Made by a program: the position numbers and the translations under genes | Shown: in pieces, positions 47,278-56,252 of the stretch | How positions within the stretch are numbered: the stretch's first letter is position 1 | Layout of the letters: each line of letters opens with the position of its first letter | The notes under the pieces: model-generated | Database searches by the model: none | Seen by the model: only the letters and a program-made list of their open reading frames with translations | What the model was told of the DNA's origin: nothing | DNA from: Burkholderia sp. Ac-20365 | GTDB taxonomy: Bacteria > Pseudomonadota > Gammaproteobacteria > Burkholderiales > Burkholderiaceae | Reading direction: 5' to 3' | Length of the DNA stretch: 64,000 nucleotides | Assembly (NCBI RefSeq): GCF_017104715.1 | Contig: NZ_JAAGPI010000009.1 | Coordinates: 62,001-126,000 of the forward strand

Positions 47278-47361
47278 TGGGGCGGATTATCGGGAACGTT
47301 TGTGACGGGTCGATGAATGCTCAGCGGGTAGGGGACGGCGAAAACTGGGGTTCGCGACGGT

Positions 47362-47390
47362 TTGGTCAGGCTGCGGCGCGATGGTAGAAT
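47362..47390 (+). promoter_or_regulatory. Promoter of tRNA-Leu(UAA)
   Basis: TTGGTC (47362-47367) and TAGAAT (47385-47390) are exactly 17 bp apart. Transcription would start about six bases before the first tRNA nucleotide, as usual for tRNA genes. Confidence 0.6.
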
Positions 47391-47402
47391 CGCGTCCGCC
47401 CT

Positions 47403-47787
47403 GCCGGGGTGATGAAATTGGTAAACATAGCGGACTTAAAGCATTGAGTGCCCAGCCGGAAACGGCCGGTGCAGAACCCTTCAAATTCGGTGAAACCCCT
47501 GAACGCACGATTCACAGCGTGCGGCCGAGGCAACGCCGAGCCAAGCCCGCTTTCCTTCCCGCTGATGCGGAACGGAAGGCGCGGAAGGTGTAGAGACTAG
47601 ACGGGGGGCGCCTAAGGCGATGGGTGTGCGATACGCGCATCGCGATGGCGAAGGCATAGTCCAGCGCACGAACGTTTTGTTTTGCCTGTGTTGGTTTGTC
47701 AGGTGAAGCAGACGGCGTCGAAAGACGTAGTGTGACGAAAATCCGCCGCTTAACAGCTTGCCGGTTCGAGTCCGGTCCCCGGCACCA
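47403..47787 (+). tRNA. tRNA-Leu(UAA), interrupted by a group I intron
   Basis: Exon 1 (47403-47437) and exon 2 (47738-47787) join to an 85-nt class II tRNA with encoded CCA. The acceptor stem is GCCGGGG/CCCCGGC with discriminator A. The D stem is AUG/CAU, the anticodon stem GCGGA/UCCGC with loop CUUAAAA and anticodon UAA, followed by a long variable arm. The T arm is GCCGG-UUCGAGU-CCGGU. It reads UUA (and UUG) leucine codons. Without removal of the 300-nt insert, the anticodon loop cannot form, so the insert must be spliced. Confidence 0.93.
47438..47737 (+). ncRNA. Group I self-splicing intron (IC3-like) in tRNA-Leu(UAA)
   Basis: A 300-nt insert lies between U34 and A35 of the anticodon. 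The upstream exon ends in U (47437), which pairs as U-G with an internal guide GAGU at 47446-47449. The intron ends in G (47737). Core elements appear in order: P-like AATTCGGTGAAACC (47484-47497), Q-like GGCAACGCCGAGCCAAGCC (47529-47547), R GTGTAGAGACTAGACGG (47588-47604) and S AAGGCATAGTCC (47651-47662). R and S pair as P7 through GACTA/TAGTC. No homing endonuclease is encoded. The position and ATTGAG guide match tRNA-Leu introns of cyanobacteria. Exact ends are set by the U-G rule because both intron and exon 2 begin with AAA. Confidence 0.92.
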
Positions 47788-47847
47788 GGACACTAATTTA
47801 CGTTCATGTCGAGCCAGCCACGCACGGCTTGCGACCTGAACGTTACC

Positions 47848-48112
47848 TCACGTCTGCGCCAGCAAATACTCACGCGCCATCGTCCGCGCCCGATGCAGCC
47901 GGCTCGTGGTCGCCGCCGCCGTCATCCCCAGCCGTCCGGCAATTTCGCCGATCGTCGGCTCTTCGAAACCCGCAGCAGGATCACATCGCGATAGTCTCCG
48001 CAGGCAACGATTCCAGTGCCGCCACCAGTTCGAACCGCAGCGTGTCGCCGGTATGCGTCGACAGCCAGCGGTCGACGCGTTTTTCGTCGTAGGGATCGAA
48101 GTCGAACGCGCG
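47848..48112 (-). pseudogene. Remnant of an ECF-type RNA polymerase sigma factor
   Basis: Three reading frames on the minus strand together resemble the C-terminal half of a sigma-70 family (ECF) factor. One frame gives DFDPYDEKRVDRWLSTHTGD and FELVAALESLPAE, a second DYRDVILLRV, and a third FEEPTIGEIAGRLGMTAAAT with the region-4 helix-turn-helix. The pieces are in the right order but need two frameshifts, and the N-terminal region 2 is missing. It is therefore broken and truncated. It lies 60 bp after the tRNA gene. Confidence 0.7.
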
Positions 48113-48209
48113 ACGTCAGAGCCGCTGGCATGCGCACACGGGCATCGCCAGCGCGCGGCCATTCGTCTAGAGTATCCGGCACAGATCAATCCCAACCGGA
48201 GAAAGCAGC

Positions 48210-48830
48210 ATGCAACTGATCGGCATGATGGATTCGCCGTACGTCCGCCGCGTGGCCATTTCGCTTGCGGTGCTCGGGATGCCGTTCGAGCACCAGAGCG
48301 TGTCCGTATTCAGGCATTTCGACGCGTTCGCGAAGATCAACCCGGTGGTCAAGGCGCCCACCTTTATCGCCGACGACGGCACGTTGCTGATCGATTCATC
48401 GCTGATCCTCGATTATCTGGATCACCTGAGCGCCCCGGAAAAGCGCCTGATGCCCGCAGCAACGAACGAGCGCCTGAAGGCGCTGAGCCTGCTCGGCTTC
48501 ACGCTAGCCGCCTGCGAAAAGGCGATGCAAAACGTCTACGAACTGAATCTGCGGCCCGCGGAGCGGCAACATCAGCCGTGGATCGAGCGCGTCCAGATGC
48601 AACTGTTCGCCGCCTACGATCATCTGGAGACGGCGATTGCCGGGCGGAAAGGCAATGGCTGGCTATTCGGCGACCGGCTGATGCAACCGGATATCACGCT
48701 CGCCGTTGTGTGGCGGTTCCAGCAGTTCCTGCTGCCGGGCGTGGTCGATCCCGCGCGTTACCCGGCGCTTGCTGCTTTCTCGCAACGTGCCGAAGCGCTG
48801 CCGGAATTCATCGCCACGCCACTCGAATGA
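48210..48830 (+). CDS. Glutathione S-transferase family protein
   Basis: A 206-residue GST. The thioredoxin-like N-terminal domain begins MQLIGMMDSPYVRRVAISLAVL, with the glutathione-contacting cis-Pro region VVKAPTFIADDG and LIDSSLILDYL. A helical C-terminal domain follows, ending in WLFGDRLMQPDITLAVVWRF. GGAGA precedes the start. It presumably conjugates or reduces electrophiles with glutathione; the substrate is unknown. It is a single gene. Confidence 0.88.
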   Translation: MQLIGMMDSPYVRRVAISLAVLGMPFEHQSVSVFRHFDAFAKINPVVKAPTFIADDGTLLIDSSLILDYLDHLSAPEKRLMPAATNERLKALSLLGFTLAACEKAMQNVYELNLRPAERQHQPWIERVQMQLFAAYDHLETAIAGRKGNGWLFGDRLMQPDITLAVVWRFQQFLLPGVVDPARYPALAAFSQRAEALPEFIATPLE

Positions 48831-49050
48831 CCGTGCTTTTACGCGTCCCGCAGCACATGCGCCAGCCGCTGAATCTGGCGTAAACCCGCATGGCGTAAGG
48901 CGTTCCCGGATTGTTCCGCCCTGTCGACAACTATCTTCGCGATTAGCTCATTTATCCCTAACACTCCGCTCCCTACAATCCACCCATCGAAACTTTTTAT
49001 GCAGATCGACGTCGTGCCCGATACGCGGCGTCATGTGATGGGGAGCGGCC

Positions 49051-49242
49051 ATGAAAGCGATCATCGAACGACAGCTTTATCACCCGGCAGTGGTGTTGCC
49101 GATGGTCTCGCTCATCCAGATCATGGTGCAGGTCGACTTCAATCTGAGCCAGGCGGGCTTCGTGGTCGCGACGCACGGCGCGCGCGCCGCGCTGCAACGT
49201 TCGCGCGAAATGATCTGCCGGTTCCAGCACTGCGACGCGTAA
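49051..49242 (+). CDS. Small hypothetical protein
   Basis: A 63-residue frame with GGGGAGCGG before the ATG. The N-terminal half is hydrophobic but interrupted (HPAVVLPMVSLIQIMVQVDF); the C-terminal half is basic and ends in CRFQHCDA with two cysteines. No family is recognised. The upstream 48831-49050 stretch shows no other gene. Confidence 0.4.
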   Translation: MKAIIERQLYHPAVVLPMVSLIQIMVQVDFNLSQAGFVVATHGARAALQRSREMICRFQHCDA

Positions 49243-49350
49243 TCCAAGCGGCTTCTAACAGTCCACCATTCGTCGCGAGGCGCACGACTTCGAGAAACAT
49301 CCGGCAGGCGTAAGATGACCGACTCGCACACGCGATTCGGGAGATCTGCC

Positions 49351-50754
49351 ATGCAACAGCATTTCGACGCCGTTGTGATCGGCACGGGACAGGGCGGCTC
49401 GCCGCTCGCCGTGCGTCTCGCCGAGAAAGGCCGCAAGACGGCCGTGATCGAGCGCGACAAATTCGGCGGAACTTGCGTGAACGTCGGCTGCACGCCGACC
49501 AAGGCGTATGTGGCAAGCGCGCGCACAGCCCACGTCGCGCGCCGCGCGGCCGATTACGGCGTGCAGGTGGCGGGCGAGGTCACTGTCGATCTGGCGAAGG
49601 TCAAGGCGCGCAAGGATACGATCATCGGCCAGTCGCGCGATGGCGTCGAAAAGTGGCTGCGTGGCACCGACAACATCACGGTCTTCAAAGGCCATGCGCG
49701 CTTCACCGGTGCGCATGCGCTCACCGTCACCGATCCCGAAAACGGCAGCGTGCTGGCCGAGCTGGAGGCGGACGACATCTTCATCAACGCGGGCACCCGC
49801 GCCGTCATTCCGAAGCTCGAAGGCCTCGAGCGCATCCGTTATCACACCAATTCGACGCTGCTCGAACTGACCGAATTGCCTGAGCATCTGGCCATCGTCG
49901 GCGGCAGTTATATTGCGCTCGAGTTTGCGCAGGTGTTTCGCCGCTTCGGCAGCCGCGTCACGGTGATCGTGCGCGGCGAGCACATACTCACGCGCGAGGA
50001 CGAAGACTTCGCGCGCAATGTGCAGAAAGTGTTGGCGCGTGAAGGCATCGAATTCCGTTTCGGTGCTGAGCCCTCGCGCGTCGAGCCGTTGCATGAACAC
50101 GGCGACGGCGTGCGCGTGTACTTCGGCGCCGATGCCGCGCCGCTCGATGTCTCGCATCTGATGTTCGCCACGGGCCGCCGCCCGAATACCGACGATCTCG
50201 GCCTCGACGCGGCGGGTATCCATGTCGACAAACACGGCACGATTCCCGTCGACGGCCAGTTGCGCACGAATGTGCCCGGCGTGTGGGCGATCGGCGATGT
50301 GAACGGTCGCGGCGCCTTCACGCACACGTCCTACGACGACTATCAGATCATGTCGGCGAATCTGTTCGACGGCGGCAAGCGCAGCGTCGACGATCGCATC
50401 ATGGCGTACGCGGTTTTTGTCGATCCGCCGCTTGCGCGCGTCGGCCTGTCCGAGCACGAAGTACGCGCGAGCGGCCGCGACGCGCTGATCGCGACGATGC
50501 CGATGACGCGCGTCGGCCGCGCGCGTGAGAAGGGTGAAACCGACGGCTTCATGAAAGTGCTCGTCGACAGCGCATCGAAGCAGATACTCGGCGCGACGAT
50601 CTATGGCGTCGACGGCGACGAAGCGATCCACACCTTCATCGACATCATGACGGCGCGTGCGCCCTACACGACGCTGCAATTCGCCATGCACATCCACCCG
50701 ACGATCAGCGAACTCGTTCCGACGCTTCTCGACCGTCTGGCACCGATGAAGTGA
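49351..50754 (+). CDS. FAD-dependent pyridine nucleotide-disulfide oxidoreductase
   Basis: A 467-residue flavoprotein of the lipoamide dehydrogenase/mercuric reductase fold. An FAD-binding VVIGTGQGGSPLAVRLA begins near residue 8, the redox-active disulfide is GGTCVNVGCTPTK, a second nucleotide fold is LAIVGGSYIALEFAQ, and the C-terminal HIHPTISELVPT supplies the catalytic histidine. The start at 49351 has GGGAGA upstream; an earlier ATG (49315) is possible but weaker. The cysteine pair of MerA's metal domain is absent, and no partner dehydrogenase complex is near, so the substrate is unknown. A cupin gene follows 8 bp downstream. Confidence 0.85.
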   Translation: MQQHFDAVVIGTGQGGSPLAVRLAEKGRKTAVIERDKFGGTCVNVGCTPTKAYVASARTAHVARRAADYGVQVAGEVTVDLAKVKARKDTIIGQSRDGVEKWLRGTDNITVFKGHARFTGAHALTVTDPENGSVLAELEADDIFINAGTRAVIPKLEGLERIRYHTNSTLLELTELPEHLAIVGGSYIALEFAQVFRRFGSRVTVIVRGEHILTREDEDFARNVQKVLAREGIEFRFGAEPSRVEPLHEHGDGVRVYFGADAAPLDVSHLMFATGRRPNTDDLGLDAAGIHVDKHGTIPVDGQLRTNVPGVWAIGDVNGRGAFTHTSYDDYQIMSANLFDGGKRSVDDRIMAYAVFVDPPLARVGLSEHEVRASGRDALIATMPMTRVGRAREKGETDGFMKVLVDSASKQILGATIYGVDGDEAIHTFIDIMTARAPYTTLQFAMHIHPTISELVPTLLDRLAPMK

Positions 50755-50762
50755 GGTGGCGC

Positions 50763-51095
50763 ATGCACCTGCAAACGGGGAATCTGTTCAGCGGCGAAGC
50801 GAAGCGCGAAGGCGAAGAGCGCGTCGACATGCTCGTCACGGGGCAGCGGCTGAACGTCGAGCGCATCGTGTCGATGGGGCACACGAGTCCTGCGGGCTTC
50901 TGGTACGACGACTCGCGCGCCGAATGGGTCGTGCTGCTGTCTGGCGCGGCCGTGCTCGAATTCGAGGAAGACGCGTCGCTGCACGACATGCGGCCCGGCG
51001 ACTACGTGCTGATCGCGCCGCATTGCCGGCACCGCGTCGCGTGGACGCATGAAGACGAGCCGACCGTCTGGCTCGCGATCTATCACGAACCTTGA
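50763..51095 (+). CDS. Small cupin-domain protein
   Basis: A 110-residue single cupin barrel. Motif 1-like WYDDSRAEWVVLLSGAAVLEFEE and motif 2-like MRPGDYVLIAPHCRHRV supply possible metal ligands. It begins 8 bp after the flavin reductase stop codon with GAGG as ribosome-binding site, so the two are co-transcribed. The role is unknown; small cupins can be isomerases, dioxygenases or binding proteins. Confidence 0.85.
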   Translation: MHLQTGNLFSGEAKREGEERVDMLVTGQRLNVERIVSMGHTSPAGFWYDDSRAEWVVLLSGAAVLEFEEDASLHDMRPGDYVLIAPHCRHRVAWTHEDEPTVWLAIYHEP

Positions 51096-51140
51096 GCGCA
51101 TGGCGCGCACCTGTATTTGACCATCATCGACAGCCCGGCC

Positions 51141-51173
51141 TGTGATCGCGGATAATCGGCAGCGGCGATCACA
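51141..51173. promoter_or_regulatory. Inverted repeat upstream of the TMEM175-type gene
   Basis: TGTGATCGC (51141-51149) and GCGATCACA (51165-51173) are perfect 9-bp complements 15 bp apart, 61 bp before the next start codon. It could be an operator with two half-sites 24 bp apart centre to centre, or a hairpin. The half-sites resemble CRP halves, but the spacing is wrong for CRP. Confidence 0.45.
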
Positions 51174-51233
51174 AGTGGTGCAGGGCCTTGCCTGCGCCGA
51201 TGAATAAATCAATCCGCAACAGGAACCGGGCAC

Positions 51234-51809
<576 letters not shown>

Positions 51810-51812
51810 CCG

Positions 51813-52601
51813 ATGCTCGCGCTCAAGCTCGCGCTGGTGCCTGGCTTTCTCGCCGCGCTGACGATGGCGGGGCGCGTGTGGGGACCATCGGTGGCGGGCT
51901 GGCTCGCAGGACTGCCCGTCGTCGCTGGGCCGATCGTGCTGCTGCTTGCGCTCGCGCGTGGGCCGGAGTTTGCAGCGCAGGCGTCGGCAGCGTCGATTGC
52001 GGCCATTGCCGCGTCGGAGGTGTTCAACTTCGCGTATGCGTGGACGTGCCGCGTGAGTCGCTGGCCTGTTGCGTTGCTGGTGGGTCTGTTTGCATGGGCT
52101 CTCGCCGCTGTGATGCTCACGCATCTGCCGATGAGTCTTGCCTACGCGTTGACCGCCGCGTGTGTGGCCGTGGCCGTGTCGCAAGCCGGATTGCCGCGCG
52201 TCGAGGGCGCGGTGCCGGCCGCGCGCGCGGGCGTTGCTGATCTCTCGCTGCGCATGCTTGCGGGCGCATTGCTGACGCTTGCCGTCACGACGCTGTCCGC
52301 ATCGATGGGCGCGGCATGGAGCGGGATCTTGTCGGTTTTTCCGCTGCTCGGCATCGTGCTCGCGGTGTCGGTGCAACGCGCGCATGGCGCGGATTGTGTC
52401 GCATTGCTGATGCGCGGGATGGTGATCGGGCGGGCGTCGTTCGCTGCGTTTTTCTCGGTTGTCGTGCTGATGTTGCCGACGCTCGGCGTGCTGGGTGCGT
52501 TCGCATGCGGCGCAGTCGTGTCGGTGCTCGTGCAGGGCGCGACCAAGCGGCTGGTCGCGATTTCTCGCAAGCCGGGTGTGCAGCTTGCTGCGCTTGATTG
52601 A
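51813..52601 (+). CDS. Hypothetical polytopic membrane protein
   Basis: A 262-residue protein with about eight hydrophobic segments in two halves that look alike (GPSVAGWLAGLPVVAGPIVLL in the first; AAWSGILSVFPLLGIVLAV in the second), as if an ancient duplication. I recognise no named family. AAGGAA precedes the ATG. It starts 3 bp after the TMEM175-type gene and is followed 17 bp later by a phosphoesterase gene. Confidence 0.75.
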   Translation: MLALKLALVPGFLAALTMAGRVWGPSVAGWLAGLPVVAGPIVLLLALARGPEFAAQASAASIAAIAASEVFNFAYAWTCRVSRWPVALLVGLFAWALAAVMLTHLPMSLAYALTAACVAVAVSQAGLPRVEGAVPAARAGVADLSLRMLAGALLTLAVTTLSASMGAAWSGILSVFPLLGIVLAVSVQRAHGADCVALLMRGMVIGRASFAAFFSVVVLMLPTLGVLGAFACGAVVSVLVQGATKRLVAISRKPGVQLAALD

Positions 52602-52618
52602 GTGCGCTTCGGGATCGA

Positions 52619-53113
52619 ATGATGAGTCGCCTGAATAGCCGCCGCTCGCAGTCGTCACGAATCGGTCTGATTTCGGATACGCATAACCTCGTGCGCCCCG
52701 AGGCGCTCGACTGGCTCGCTGGATGTGACGCGATTATCCATGCCGGGGATATCTGCAATCGGGCCGTACTCGATGCGCTCGCGCCGGTTGCACCGTTGAC
52801 TGTCGTGCGCGGCAACAACGATACGGGTGAATGGGCCGAGTCGATTCCGCTACACGCGATGATCGAAGTGCAGCAGGTGAAGATATTTGTCGTTCACGAT
52901 ATTGCTGATGTGCCGCGGGATTTGTGGGACGCGGGTGTGCGGGTTGTGGTTACCGGGCACTCGCATAAGCCGCTGATCGTTGAACGCGATGGTGTGCTGT
53001 TTGTGAATCCTGGCAGTGCCGGGCCTCGACGGTTCAAGTTGCCGGTTTCAGTGGGGATGCTGGTTGTCGATGGAGCAAGTGTTGAGGCTGTGCTGCATAC
53101 GTTAGCCGTATGA
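52619..53113 (+). CDS. Metallophosphoesterase, YfcE/MJ0936 family
   Basis: A 164-residue small phosphodiesterase. The metal-site blocks appear in order: LISDTH, HAGDI, VRGNND, VVHDI, VVTGHSHKP. The compact size and NPGSAGPRR ending fit YfcE/MJ0936, which hydrolyse phosphodiesters in vitro with unclear natural substrates. Two adjacent ATGs (52619, 52622) are possible starts; a TTG further up overlaps the previous gene. Repeat copy 4 begins 25 bp after the stop codon. Confidence 0.85.
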   Translation: MMSRLNSRRSQSSRIGLISDTHNLVRPEALDWLAGCDAIIHAGDICNRAVLDALAPVAPLTVVRGNNDTGEWAESIPLHAMIEVQQVKIFVVHDIADVPRDLWDAGVRVVVTGHSHKPLIVERDGVLFVNPGSAGPRRFKLPVSVGMLVVDGASVEAVLHTLAV

Positions 53114-53137
53114 GAGATGTCAGTATGGAGGCGTTGA

Positions 53138-53889
53138 GGTTTGCTGCTGTCTGCGACGCTTTGGTCTGCTTGTGTTTTGCGGCGGCATCCGCGATATGTT
53201 TTCGTGCTTCAAGCGTTGCCCCTGTGCGGGGCGGCACTTACTTTCTTTGCCGCCGCAAAGAAAGTAAGCAAAGAAAGCGGGCTAACACCGCCCGTGCTTG
53301 ACCACCGCCTGAGGGCCCCCAACGGGTCTTATGCTGCAAACGGCAACTTCTCAGTCGCCGCCCGTTGCCAACGCTTCGAATAGTCGTCTCACCCACTTCA
53401 ATCACCCGTAGCGCAAGCAGCGGCAGCGAATGGTTGCGGCCGCCCAGGTGGCAAACTGTGTGTAGGTCGTAGTGGCTCACGCGTCAGCGCTCCTACGACA
53501 CCGATCCCGCTTCGAGCGCGACCTTGGTTTTCAGTCCGGAGTGAAGCGCATGAGCCGTGAAAGCCGACACACAGTTTGCCGCTATAGGACGCGTGCAATG
53601 CGACTGCGCATGCCTCGACGCGGGAGCGTGAAGCAGGTGATGAGCTAATTCGACGCGTTGGCAGCGGGCATCGAGAAGAGAGATGCCGCAGGCAGGACGG
53701 GGCCGTTGGGGGCCCGTGGGAAGGGAGAGGAGTTGGCGGTGTTCAGCGGCTTTCTTTTGCCTACTTTTCTTTGCCGCGGCAAAGAAAAGTAGGTGCTGCC
53801 CCGCACAGGGGCGACGCGTGAAGGGGTAAGTCATCTCGCGGATGCCAGCGACAACACGAGCAAACCAAACCAGCGTCGCGAGACAAACC
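53138..53889. repeat. Composite inverted-repeat element, copy 4 (A-to-B on plus strand)
   Basis: The fourth member, oriented like copy 1. A hairpin 53237-53268, B hairpin 53761-53792, outer distance 556 bp (14-16 bp longer than the others). Ends: CTGCGACGCT on the left, CCAGCGTCGCGAGACAAACC on the right (to 53889). The B-side half has more substitutions and an extra stretch near 53505-53525. It lies between the 3' ends of convergent genes. From 53890 to 54044 are further AAACC-type remnants and a second, partial GCCCCGCACAAGTGCAACGC-like end. Confidence 0.82.
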
Positions 53890-54044
53890 AAAAGCAAACA
53901 CCGCCCCGCACAAGTGCAACGCCAGCACCGCGCAGACGCCACGTGAATGCCAGCAACGGCAAAACCAACCCACCTGCTTGCGCAGCAAAAAAAACGGGCC
54001 AACCTCAGCTGACCCATTTCATCTCACGCAGACACTGCGAGAAC

Positions 54045-55514
54045 TTAAGCGCGAGCCGTCACGGCATTGGCATAAGCCTCTTCAAGCTCGGCTGCTTCGC
54101 GTTCGCCGCGCAACACGGCATGCGCTTCCGCCCGCGTCGCGACGCACGGACCCGAGCCGAGCAGCGGCTTGCGAGCCGTCTCGCGCAGTGCGAGCACCGA
54201 CACGATACCGATGATCGATGCACCCATCAGGTAATACGCGGGCATCATGAGGTTGCCGGTGCGATCGACCAGCCATGCCGTCACGAGCGGCGTCGTACCA
54301 CCAAACAGCGATACCGACACATTGAAGCCAATCGCGAGCGCGCCATAACGGATCTTCGTCGGGAAGAGAGCAGGCAGCGACGAGGGCATAACACCCGTGA
54401 ACGTTGACAGCAGCGCACCGAGAATCAGCAGCCCACCGAATACGGGCATCACAGCACCCGTACGGATCAGCAGCAGCGCAGGAATCGACAGCACGAACAG
54501 ACCCACGCAGCCCAACAGCATCACAGGCTTGCGGCCGATCTTGTCCGACAGGTGACCCGCATAGATCGTCATCGGCATCATCAACACCATCACGGCCAGC
54601 ACGAGGAACAGACCGTGCGATTCGTTGAAGTGCAGCGTCGCCGACAGATAGCTCGGCAGATACGACAGCGCCATGTAATCGGTGACGTTGAAGATCAGCA
54701 CGAGACCCACGCACTGCAACAGCGGCTTCCATTGCTGCGCGAGCAGTTCCATGAAGCTCTGCTTCGGACGCGACTTCTCGTCGGCTTCACGTGCTTCCGC
54801 TTCCTTCTTGAAGGCAGGCGTTTCTTCGAGCTTCATCCGGATGTACAGACCCACCAGACCCAACGGACCCGCGATAAAGAACGGCACACGCCAGCCCCAC
54901 GACAGCAGGGCTTCCTGCGACAACGAAGCCGTCAGCACCGCCACCGTTCCGGCACCGAGGATATAGCCTACCAGGGTGCCGAATTCGAGGAAGCTGCCCG
55001 CGAAGCCGCGTCGACGATCTGTGGCGAACTCGGCGATGAAGGTCGCCGCGCCACCGTATTCGCCACCCGTCGAGAAACCTTGCACCAGACGCGCAACCAG
55101 CAGCAACGCCGGAGCGAGAATGCCGATCGAGCCATAGCTCGGAATCAGGCCGATCGCGAACGTGCCGATGGCCATCATGATCATCGTCATGGCGAGCACG
55201 CGTTGTCGGCCGATGCGGTCGCCGAGCGGGCCGAACACCATGCCGCCGATCGGGCGCACGAGGAAGGCTGCTGCGAACGTGCCGAACGTCGCGATCAGCT
55301 GCGCGGACGGGCTGCTCGACGGGAAGAAGACTTTGCCGAGCGTCACAGCGATATAGCTGTACACGCCGAAGTCGAACCATTCCATTGCGTTGCCGAGCGC
55401 CATGGCGCCGACGGCACGCTTGAGAAGAGAGTTGTCGACGACCGTGATGTCGTCGAGAGTCAGGCTATTGTCGTTGTTCTTTTGTCGCCAGAAGCCGTTG
55501 CTGGAAGCGGTCAA
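54045..55514 (-). CDS. ProP-like MFS proline/betaine:proton symporter
   Basis: A 489-residue transporter closely resembling E. coli ProP over its core (GNAMEWFDFGVYSY, GGEYGGAATFIAEFA, FTGVMPSSLPALFPT, NLMMPAYYLM), with twelve predicted helices. The likely ligands are proline, glycine betaine or ectoine under osmotic stress. The C-terminal coiled coil that tunes ProP is not evident; the tail is short and acidic. I place the start at a TTG (55514) with AGGAG eight bases upstream; in-frame ATGs further up have no ribosome-binding site. Citrate- or dicarboxylate-type relatives cannot be ruled out. Confidence 0.8.
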   Translation of the reverse strand: MTASSNGFWRQKNNDNSLTLDDITVVDNSLLKRAVGAMALGNAMEWFDFGVYSYIAVTLGKVFFPSSSPSAQLIATFGTFAAAFLVRPIGGMVFGPLGDRIGRQRVLAMTMIMMAIGTFAIGLIPSYGSIGILAPALLLVARLVQGFSTGGEYGGAATFIAEFATDRRRGFAGSFLEFGTLVGYILGAGTVAVLTASLSQEALLSWGWRVPFFIAGPLGLVGLYIRMKLEETPAFKKEAEAREADEKSRPKQSFMELLAQQWKPLLQCVGLVLIFNVTDYMALSYLPSYLSATLHFNESHGLFLVLAVMVLMMPMTIYAGHLSDKIGRKPVMLLGCVGLFVLSIPALLLIRTGAVMPVFGGLLILGALLSTFTGVMPSSLPALFPTKIRYGALAIGFNVSVSLFGGTTPLVTAWLVDRTGNLMMPAYYLMGASIIGIVSVLALRETARKPLLGSGPCVATRAEAHAVLRGEREAAELEEAYANAVTARA

Positions 55515-56196
55515 GGTTAATGCTCCTATGACTGCGGCCGAACGCGACAAGGCGCTCCGCCACGGATTGCTGGTAAGTGCAGTTTCGCGAACGGCCAAAG
55601 GCGTCATGCCTGGCACGGACCACGCAAAGGCGCGCTGCGCAGGCGTGCATCAGCACTACGCGCAGAAAAAGTAACGCCCGTGCATCGCGAAGGTCGTCGC
55701 GAAAGTGCACTCGTTGGTTGCTGCTAAACGTTGGTACCCACGTGGCCTTGCAGGGGGGCAGATACCGGAGGACATTCACGCACGCAGTGCGCTCATGCCG
55801 CTTGAAAAAGGCTTGAAACGAAAAAGGCCGGCGAGGCGTCGCTCTCGATCGCACCGGTCTAACCGATGCGACTTGCAACGAAACAACCGACAAGCCTTCT
55901 TGTATAAAAAACAATTCAATCCGACCCGGCGCGCATGGCTGCCAGCGTGCGAACTGAACGCGAATGAAGGGTTAAAGCTGTCAGAACGAAGAACATGATA
56001 GCACGATAAGCGATGATCGTGCAAACCGCTTGTCCGGCGCGGCTCGGGCGGTGACGCGCAATCCCTTGCCTGGCGGGGGATTGCGGGAATTCGGCAGGTG
56101 CAGAAAAAGTGGCTCGGGATTAACGGTTTCGTTCAATTTTCTGGACGGCACCGGGCACCGCCCGATGCCCGACATCAACGGAAACAGGCGAAAAAA
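55515..56196. other. Intergenic region upstream of the ProP-like gene
   Basis: About 680 bp without a gene I can support, between the 5' end of the ProP-like gene and the terminator of yggX. It contains a fairly AT-rich stretch (55890-55925) and a small inverted repeat GCACGAT/ATCGTGC (56001-56007 and 56016-56022). It must hold the ProP-like promoter. Confidence 0.4.
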
Positions 56197-56223
56197 ATCC
56201 GCGCACCGGGCGCGGATTTTTTG
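56197..56223. terminator. Bidirectional terminator after yggX
   Basis: An 8-bp stem ATCCGCGC/GCGCGGAT (56197-56204, 56210-56217) has six A before and six T after, so it can act on both strands. On the minus strand it lies about 35 bp after yggX. Confidence 0.9.
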
Positions 56224-56252
56224 TGGCCTGCTGCAGGCTTTGGAGCGAATAC

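Noticed and set aside
47403..48195. A genomic island integrated at tRNA-Leu
   Set aside because: No integrase, no direct repeat of the tRNA 3' end downstream, and the following genes have ordinary composition. The insert inside the tRNA is a self-splicing intron, not an island.
51141..51173. CRP binding site
   Set aside because: CRP needs TGTGA and TCACA six bases apart. Here the arms are 15 bp apart, so I list it only as an inverted repeat.
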